From: Lysobacter_K sp038248955
Lineage (GTDB): Bacteria > Pseudomonadota > Gammaproteobacteria > Xanthomonadales > Xanthomonadaceae
NCBI GenBank assembly: GCA_038248955.1
Contig: JBBRWW010000091.1
Location: 1-11,955, forward strand
Reading direction: 5' to 3'
DNA length: 11,955 nucleotides
Part shown: one piece after another, positions 7,275 through 11,955 of the stretch
Numbering within the stretch: the stretch's first letter is position 1
How the letters are laid out: the number at the start of each line of letters is the position of its first letter
The notes under the pieces: generated by a model
Seen by the model: the letters and a program-made list of their open reading frames with translations, nothing else
Database searches by the model: none
Told to the model about the DNA's origin: nothing
Translations under genes and position numbers: made by a program

Positions 7275-8894
7275 ATGCGCTATGCCGCCTATGCCGCCAG
7301 CCTGATCCTCGCCGCCGTTGCGCTGGCGATGAGTTTCATCCACCGGGAGTGGCTGTGGGCCTTGGCGTTCTTCGGCGCGCTGGCGGCGCTGGGAACCTGG
7401 GACGTCGTGCAGAAGCGCAGCACGCTGCGCCGCAATTTTCCGCTGCTCGCGCACTTGCGTTACGGGCTGGAGTCGATCGGTCCGGAAATGCGCCAGTACT
7501 TCATCGAGGCCGATACCGCCGAGGTGCCGTTCTCCCGCCAGGAGCGCGCACTGGTTTACCAGCGCGCGAAGTCCGTCAACGACACGCGCCCGTTCGGCAC
7601 CCAGCAGGATGTCTACGCGGTCGACTACGCCTGGATCAACCATTCGCTGTCGCCAGCCCCGCCGGGCTCGCACGACTTCCGCCTGCGCATCGGCGACAAC
7701 ACCGCGCAGCCGTATTCGGCCAGCGTGTTCAACATCTCGGCGATGAGCTTTGGCGCGCTGTCGGCGAATGCGATCCGCGCCCTCAATGAAGGCGCCCGCC
7801 GAGGCGGCTTCTACCACGACACCGGCGAGGGTTCGATCTCGGCCTACCACCGCGAGAACGGTGGCGACCTGGTGTGGGAAATCGGTTCGGGCTACTTCGG
7901 CTGCCGCCACGACAACGGCAGCTTCAATGCCGAGCGCTTCGCCGCCAACGCCCGCGACCCGCAAGTGAAAATGATCGAGATCAAGCTGTCGCAGGGCGCC
8001 AAGCCCGGCCATGGCGGGATGCTGCCGGCGGCGAAGGTCAGCGCCGAGATCGCGGCCGCGCGCGGCGTGCCGGTGGGGGTGGACTGCCTGTCGCCGTCGC
8101 ACCACGGCGCATTCGACTCGCCGCGCGGGCTGCTTGATTTCGTCGCGCGGCTGCGCGAGCTGTCGGGCGGCAAGCCAACCGGCTTCAAGCTCGCGATCGG
8201 CCACCCCTGGGAGTGGTTCGGCATCGCCAAGGCCATGGCCGAGAGCGGGGTGCTGCCGGACTTCATCGTCGTCGACGGCGCCGAAGGCGGCACCGGCGCG
8301 GCGCCGGCGGAATTCATCGACCACGTTGGCGTGCCGATGCACGAGGCGCTGATGCTGGTGCACAACACCCTGGTCGGACTGGAGCTGCGCGACTCGATCC
8401 GGATCGGCGCGGCCGGGCGCATCACCAGCGCGTTCGACATCGCCCGCACCTTGGCGCTGGGCGCGGACTGGTGCAACGCGGCGCGTGGCTACATGTTTGC
8501 GCTGGGTTGCATCCAGGCGCAGAGCTGCCACACCGACCGCTGCCCGAGCGGGGTTGCCACCCAGGACCCGTCACGCTGGAAGGCCCTGGACGTACCCGAC
8601 AAGGCCACCCGCGTGCAGGGCTTCCACGCCAACACCCTGAAGGCGCTGCGCGACCTGTTGTGCGCGGCCGGCCTGGACCACCCGTCGCAGCTCGGCCCCG
8701 AGCACATCCTGCAGCGCGTCTCGCCGTACGAGGTGCGTTCGTTGGCGGCGCTGTACCGCTTCCTGCAGCCGGGCGACCTGGTCGGCAGGATTCCCGACCA
8801 CGCGGTGTTCCAGGCGTTCTGGGCGCAGTCGAGCAGCGAGTCGTTCGCAGCGCCCGCCAAGGTGCGCGCGCTGCGCGACAGCCGCTCCTACTGA
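7275..8894 (+). CDS. Membrane-anchored FMN-binding glutamate synthase family protein
   Basis: A 539-residue homologue of the FMN/iron-sulfur synthase domain of the glutamate synthase large subunit, with two hydrophobic segments at the N terminus (about residues 3-21 and 27-44) that probably tether it to the inner membrane. Visible family blocks: FNISAMSFGALS, GEGSISAYHRENGGDLVWEIGSG, the barrel motif VDGAEGGTGAAP (333-344) and the cluster motif with Cys412, Cys418 and Cys423. That C-x5-C-x4-C pattern binds the 3Fe-4S cluster in true glutamate synthase. The N-terminal glutaminase domain, the C-terminal GXGXG domain and the small FAD subunit are all absent, so it cannot be a complete NADPH-dependent glutamate synthase. 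Its natural reaction and electron donor are not known to me. ATG at 7275 is preferred over a TTG two codons upstream; no clear ribosome binding site was seen. Its stop lies 7 bp from the convergent arsC-like gene. Confidence 0.9.
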   Translation: MRYAAYAASLILAAVALAMSFIHREWLWALAFFGALAALGTWDVVQKRSTLRRNFPLLAHLRYGLESIGPEMRQYFIEADTAEVPFSRQERALVYQRAKSVNDTRPFGTQQDVYAVDYAWINHSLSPAPPGSHDFRLRIGDNTAQPYSASVFNISAMSFGALSANAIRALNEGARRGGFYHDTGEGSISAYHRENGGDLVWEIGSGYFGCRHDNGSFNAERFAANARDPQVKMIEIKLSQGAKPGHGGMLPAAKVSAEIAAARGVPVGVDCLSPSHHGAFDSPRGLLDFVARLRELSGGKPTGFKLAIGHPWEWFGIAKAMAESGVLPDFIVVDGAEGGTGAAPAEFIDHVGVPMHEALMLVHNTLVGLELRDSIRIGAAGRITSAFDIARTLALGADWCNAARGYMFALGCIQAQSCHTDRCPSGVATQDPSRWKALDVPDKATRVQGFHANTLKALRDLLCAAGLDHPSQLGPEHILQRVSPYEVRSLAALYRFLQPGDLVGRIPDHAVFQAFWAQSSSESFAAPAKVRALRDSRSY

Positions 8895-8901
8895 TCGGCG
8901 T

Positions 8902-9279
8902 CTACCCAGCCTCGCCGGTGGGCGGGCCGTCGAGCAGCTCCAGCACGCGTTCGGCCGGTCGGGCGATGATGGCGCGCTGGCCGTGGACGAACACCGGGCG
9001 CTCGATCAGGCGCGGATGCGCCGCCATCGCCGCGATCAGTTGCGCGTCGGTGAGGGCGGGATCGGCGAGTCCCAGTGCCGCGTACTCCGCCTCGCCGCTG
9101 CGCAGCAGGCCGCGCGCCGGCAGCCCCAGCTGGCGGAGCAGGGTACTCAGCTCGGCCACGTCCGGCGGCGCGTCGAGGTAGGCGACGATCCGCGGCGACA
9201 CACCGCGCGAGTACAGCATCTCCAGCGCTGCACGGGACTTGCTGCACTGCGGATTGTGGAACAGGACGTCATCGCTCAT
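8902..9279 (-). CDS. arsC: ArsC-family (glutaredoxin-type) arsenate reductase
   Basis: A small cytosolic thioredoxin-fold reductase of 125 residues, a little shorter than the E. coli plasmid R773 ArsC (141). The catalytic loop HNPQCSKSR (residues 8-16) carries the single essential cysteine, Cys12. The other expected blocks are visible: a middle RSGEAEY, where plasmid ArsC has an arginine with a TKE-type context, then LIERPVFV, and a late ARPAERVLEL. It would reduce arsenate with glutathione/glutaredoxin. There is no arsR, arsB or acr3 neighbour in view, so arsenic resistance is not supported by context; many chromosomal ArsC-like proteins of this branch have no proven arsenate role. The ATG at 9277-9279 has only a weak upstream purine-rich stretch. 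The gene is convergent with the glutamate-synthase-like gene and divergent from ku. Confidence 0.88.
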   Translation of the reverse strand: MSDDVLFHNPQCSKSRAALEMLYSRGVSPRIVAYLDAPPDVAELSTLLRQLGLPARGLLRSGEAEYAALGLADPALTDAQLIAAMAAHPRLIERPVFVHGQRAIIARPAERVLELLDGPPTGEAG

Positions 9280-9307
9280 CGCGGCGGCTCAACGAGAAAG
9301 GCCCGCC

Positions 9308-9313
9308 ATTATC
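9308..9313 (-). promoter_or_regulatory. Probable -10 box of the arsC-like gene
   Basis: The minus strand reads GATAAT (5 of 6 to TATAAT), 28 bp before the arsC-like ATG, in an otherwise GC-rich region. No good -35 hexamer lies 16-18 bp upstream. Instead that position is occupied by the direct repeat at 9316-9333, which may mean the promoter depends on an activator. Confidence 0.4.
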
Positions 9314-9315
9314 AC

Positions 9316-9333
9316 CGACCGCTAACGACCGCT
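9316..9333. repeat. 8-bp direct repeat with 10-bp period between arsC and ku
   Basis: CGACCGCT occurs at 9316-9323 and again at 9326-9333, separated by AA. The period is one DNA helical turn, as in binding sites for paired regulator subunits. It sits where the -35 region of the arsC-like promoter should be, and about 60-80 bp before the ku start. The regulator, if any, is unknown. Confidence 0.4.
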
Positions 9334-9384
9334 TCACCCGGCGAGGACGGCCGCTGCGCCAATTTGGCCGCGTCCCGCAACTCT

Positions 9385-9391
9385 GAGGTGA
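9385..9391 (+). promoter_or_regulatory. Ribosome binding site of ku
   Basis: GAGGTGA lies just before the ku ATG at 9395, with six bases between GAGG and the start codon. This is the best Shine-Dalgarno match among the plus-strand genes of the window and fixes the ku start. Confidence 0.7.
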
Positions 9392-9394
9392 CCC

Positions 9395-10318
9395 ATGGCC
9401 AGGCCCATCTGGACCGGTGCGCTGTCGTTCGGCTTGCTCAACATCCCGATCCAGCTGATGCCCGGCGAACGGCGCACCGACATTTCCTTCCGCATGCTCG
9501 ATTCGCGCACCCGCGATCCGGTGCGCTACGAGCGGGTCAATGCCGAGACCGGCGAGGAAGTGCCGTGGAAGGACATCGTCAAGGCGTACGAGTACGACAA
9601 GGGCAGCTACGTCGTGCTGGAGGCGTCGGATCTCGCCGCCGCCGCCTCGGAGCACCGGGAAATGATCGCGCTGGAAGCGTTCGTCGACCGCGCCGCGATC
9701 TCGCCGGCCTACCTCGAGAAACCCTACCTGCTGGTGCCGGGCAAGAAGGCCGAGAAGGGCTACGTGCTGCTGCGCGAGGTGTTGACGAAGTCCGGGCGCG
9801 TCGGCATTGGCCGCGTGGTGATCCGGACGCGCGAATACCTGTCGATGGTGGTGCCCGAGGGCGACGCGCTGATGTTGATCCTGATGCGCTTCCCGCAGGA
9901 ACTGGTCGACACGGACGAGTACAAGATCCCCGAAGGCGGCGCGGCGAAGTGGAAGATCAGCGCCAAGGAAATGCAGATGGCGCAGACCCTGCTGGAGTCG
10001 ATGGCTGGGGAGTGGAATCCGGCTGACTACCGCGATGAATTCCGCGAGCGGCTCACGGCCGTGATCAACAAGCGGATCAAGGACAAAGGCGCGACCACCA
10101 CGATCGATGACGACGAGGCGGCCGAGCCGGAAGCAGCGGAGGTCGCGACCAATGTCGTCGATTTCATGGCGCTGCTGCAGCAGAGCCTGGAGAAGAAGCA
10201 GGGCAAGGCCGCCAAGGGCCACGCCGTGGCAGGTGCTGGCGGCAAGGCGGCGAAGAAAGCTGCGCGCGCGCCGGCGAAGAAACCGGCCAAGCCCGGCAAG
10301 GCCAGCCGCCGGGCCTGA
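9395..10318 (+). CDS. ku: Non-homologous end joining protein Ku
   Basis: Bacterial Ku forms a homodimeric ring that binds double-strand DNA ends and recruits LigD for end joining. The 307-residue length is normal. The N terminus MARPIWTGALSFGLLNIPIQL is characteristic of the family, as are RYERVNAETGEEVPW, EKPYLLVPGKKAEKGYVLLREVL and the later IRTREYLSMVVPEG. The core spans about residues 1-240. The last roughly 50 residues form a basic Lys/Ala-rich tail (KKAARAPAKKPAKPGK and similar), as in other bacterial Ku proteins where such tails bind DNA. The start is supported by a clear Shine-Dalgarno. It is the first gene of a ku-ligD operon; only 3 bp separate its stop from the ligD ATG. Base composition matches the neighbours, so recent transfer is not suggested. 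Confidence 0.97.
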   Translation: MARPIWTGALSFGLLNIPIQLMPGERRTDISFRMLDSRTRDPVRYERVNAETGEEVPWKDIVKAYEYDKGSYVVLEASDLAAAASEHREMIALEAFVDRAAISPAYLEKPYLLVPGKKAEKGYVLLREVLTKSGRVGIGRVVIRTREYLSMVVPEGDALMLILMRFPQELVDTDEYKIPEGGAAKWKISAKEMQMAQTLLESMAGEWNPADYRDEFRERLTAVINKRIKDKGATTTIDDDEAAEPEAAEVATNVVDFMALLQQSLEKKQGKAAKGHAVAGAGGKAAKKAARAPAKKPAKPGKASRRA

Positions 10319-10321
10319 CCA

Positions 10322-11955
10322 ATGGCGCTGCAGGAATACCACCGCAAGCGCAGGTTCGAAGCGACACCGGAGCCGCGCGGCACGCCGCAGCACCGCACGG
10401 TCCGCAAGGCACAGGCGCCGCGCTTTGTCGTGCAACTCCACCACGCCCGCGCGCGCCACTACGATTTCCGCCTCGAGGTCGACGGCGTGCTGCACAGCTG
10501 GGCGGTGCCGAAGGGCCCTTCGCTGCGCGCGGGCGAGAAGCGTCTGGCGGTCGAGGTCGAGGACCATCCGCTGTCGTACGGCAGCTTCGAGGGCACGATT
10601 CCCGAGGGTCAGTACGGCGCGGGCCACGTCGCGATATTCGACAATGGCACCTGGCAACCTGAGGGTGACCCCGGCGACGCGATCGGGCGCGGCAAGCTCG
10701 ATTTCGAGCTGCGCGGCCAGCGCCTGAAGGGCCGCTGGACGCTGCTGCGGACCGGCCCGTCGGCGGGCAAGGCGCAGTGGTTGCTGTTCAAGCGCAGCGA
10801 TGCCCATGCCGCCGACCTCGATGCCGATGACCTGCTCGACGGCGTGCCCGCGCCGCCGGCCAATGCGCCAGGCGCATCCACCGCCAAGGGCCTGAGCATC
10901 CGCGCCAGCCGGGCCTCCACCAGCCCGGGGACGCGTGCGTCGGCTGCCAACGCGCCCTCCAAGTCCTCGCGAAAAACGGCTGGCACCGTCGCAAAGAAAA
11001 AATCGCCAGCCGCCTCCAGCCAGCGCGGCGGTCCGTCAGCGCAGCCAACCCCGGCGGCACTGCGCAAGCGCGCGCATGAATTGGCGGGCGGGCGACGTGC
11101 GTCGAGTGGCGAATTCGTGGCGCCGATGCTGACCACCGCAGCGAAGTCGGCGCCCATCGGCGAGCACTGGCTGCACGAATGGAAGTGGGACGGTTACCGG
11201 CTTGTTGCCCAGGGCGGATCGGTGCCGCAGCTGTGGTCGCGCAACGGTTTGCCATGGAACGAGCGCCTGCCGGAACTGGTGCAGGCGCTGGCCCGGTTGC
11301 CACTTCCGGCGCTGCTCGACGGCGAGTTGATCGCGGTCGACGAACGTGGCTACAGCGACTTCAATGCGCTCCAGCGCGCCCTCGAGACCGGCGAGACGGC
11401 GCAGCTGCGCTATGCGGTGTTCGACCTGCTGCACCTGGACGGATGGGACCTGATGAAGGCCGCGCTGGGCGAGCGCAAGCAGCTGCTCGAGTCATTGCTG
11501 CGCGGCGCCGACCCACGCCTGTTCTACAGCGGCCATGTGGTCGGCCATGGCCCGGAGGTCTTTGCCGCGTCGCGCGCACAAGGCATGGAAGGGATCATCA
11601 GCAAGCAGGTCGATTCGGCCTACGGCAGCGGACGCTCGGCCCAATGGCTGAAGATCAAGGCGGTGGTGACGCGCGAGTTCGTGATCGTCGGCTACACCCA
11701 GCCCAAGGGCAGCCGCGAAGGCCTCGGCGCGCTGCTGCTCGCGCACGAGCAGGAGGGCCGCTGGGTGTACGTCGGGCGCGTCGGTTCGGGTCTCGACGAT
11801 GCGCTGCTGCGCGACCTGCCGCACCGGCTGGCGAAGAGTCGAACGTCGTCGCCGACCGCGACGCTGCCGCCGCACGCGCGGCCGCCAGCGGACGTGCAAT
11901 GGGTCAGGCCGACGCTCGTGGTGGAGGTGGTGTTCCGCGGCTGGGGCAAGCAGGG
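10322..11955 (+). CDS. ligD: ATP-dependent DNA ligase LigD, PE-LIG part (3' end outside window)
   Basis: Partial: 544 codons, open at the right edge. LigD trims, fills and seals breaks held by Ku. The N-terminal 3'-phosphoesterase domain (about residues 33-175) shows FVVQLHHARARHYDFRLEVDG; His40, His46, Asp48 and Arg50 match the metal/catalytic set of Pseudomonas LigD, and SWAVPKGPS and VEDHPL follow. Residues about 176-263 form an Ala/Ser/Lys linker. The ligase domain has nucleotidyl-acceptor Lys288 in KWDGYR, SRNG, DGELIAVDE, YAVFDLLHLDG, EGIISK with Lys428, and WLKIK (442-446). An OB-fold follows, with VGRVGSGL and RPTLVVEVVFRGW. PE-LIG order matches the Pseudomonas type, in which a primase-polymerase domain comes last; whether it is present here cannot be seen. 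The start is the ATG 3 bp after the ku stop. It lacks a clear Shine-Dalgarno, so translational coupling to ku is likely. Motif IV reads SKQ where SKR is usual. Confidence 0.96.
   Translation, partial: MALQEYHRKRRFEATPEPRGTPQHRTVRKAQAPRFVVQLHHARARHYDFRLEVDGVLHSWAVPKGPSLRAGEKRLAVEVEDHPLSYGSFEGTIPEGQYGAGHVAIFDNGTWQPEGDPGDAIGRGKLDFELRGQRLKGRWTLLRTGPSAGKAQWLLFKRSDAHAADLDADDLLDGVPAPPANAPGASTAKGLSIRASRASTSPGTRASAANAPSKSSRKTAGTVAKKKSPAASSQRGGPSAQPTPAALRKRAHELAGGRRASSGEFVAPMLTTAAKSAPIGEHWLHEWKWDGYRLVAQGGSVPQLWSRNGLPWNERLPELVQALARLPLPALLDGELIAVDERGYSDFNALQRALETGETAQLRYAVFDLLHLDGWDLMKAALGERKQLLESLLRGADPRLFYSGHVVGHGPEVFAASRAQGMEGIISKQVDSAYGSGRSAQWLKIKAVVTREFVIVGYTQPKGSREGLGALLLAHEQEGRWVYVGRVGSGLDDALLRDLPHRLAKSRTSSPTATLPPHARPPADVQWVRPTLVVEVVFRGWGKQ
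10847..11110 (+). other. Low-complexity linker inside ligD between PE and ligase domains
   Basis: Codons for about residues 176-263 of LigD encode mostly Ala, Ser, Pro, Lys, Arg and Gly without a recognisable fold. The stretch contains AAA and TCA codons and a run of six A (10997-11002) that are unusual in this GC-rich window. It is a flexible tether between two enzymatic domains, probably with DNA-contacting basic patches. Confidence 0.6.

Noticed and set aside
5559..8531. A 990-codon open frame on the minus strand
   Set aside because: It lies antisense to the cyclase and the glutamate-synthase-like genes, has a shadow-type composition (Arg, Ala, His, Gln, Val) and no recognisable motif.
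9358..9368. Small palindrome GCCAA-T-TTGGC before ku
   Set aside because: Only 5-bp arms, with no matching promoter boxes around it; too weak to call an operator.
9269..10807. A 512-codon minus-strand frame across ku and the start of ligD
   Set aside because: It is antisense to ku and ligD, both supported by many motifs; no domain is recognisable in the frame.
1..11955. A novel multi-gene defence or mobile system
   Set aside because: No integrase, transposase, phage, toxin-antitoxin, nuclease cluster or repeat array was seen. The genes form several separate units with housekeeping-like families and uniform composition.

Overview
The window is uniformly GC-rich with strong G/C third-position codon bias. 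All seven main genes read as intact chromosomal genes, although ligD runs off the right edge. Gene content and protein style (a proteobacterial AMP-phosphorylase-like thymidine phosphorylase, a membrane-anchored FMN-dependent glutamate-synthase-like protein, Ku plus a PE-LIG type LigD) suggest a gammaproteobacterium of the Xanthomonadaceae/Lysobacteraceae type (for example Lysobacter, Luteimonas or a relative). That placement is inference from memory of these families. No RNA gene, insertion sequence, phage gene or CRISPR array was seen.

Left part (1-3008, minus strand): a putative thymidine/AMP-type phosphorylase is followed after 22 bp by zwf (glucose-6-phosphate dehydrogenase). They look like one transcription unit joining nucleoside or nucleotide phosphorolysis to the oxidative pentose phosphate / Entner-Doudoroff entry point. 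The last bases at the left edge may hold the start of a further gene of that unit.

Middle part (3009-8894, plus strand): an orphan 443-aa protein with the motif order of a circularly permuted ATP-grasp ligase (glutathionylspermidine-synthetase-like metal-binding motif first, ATP-binding lysine/glycine loop later) is divergent from the phosphorylase. It is followed by a perfect 10-bp hairpin. Next comes a multi-domain membrane diguanylate cyclase (about 8 transmembrane segments, three PAS domains, GGDEF domain with an AGDEF signature and an intact RxxD inhibitory site). Then comes a membrane-anchored stand-alone FMN/iron-sulfur glutamate-synthase-like protein.

Right part (8902-11955): a glutaredoxin-type ArsC-family reductase on the minus strand is convergent with the glutamate-synthase-like gene and divergent from a two-gene NHEJ operon, ku-ligD, whose genes are 3 bp apart. 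LigD shows a phosphoesterase domain, a long low-complexity linker and an ATP-dependent ligase domain; any polymerase domain lies outside the window. The arsC-ku intergenic region carries an 8-bp direct repeat at 10-bp spacing.

The most interesting items are the permuted ATP-grasp enzyme of unknown substrate, the AGDEF cyclase with a duplicated PAS module, and the soluble-core/membrane-anchor glutamate synthase homologue without its usual partner domains. I do not see a clearly new multi-gene system; the neighbouring genes look like several independent units.
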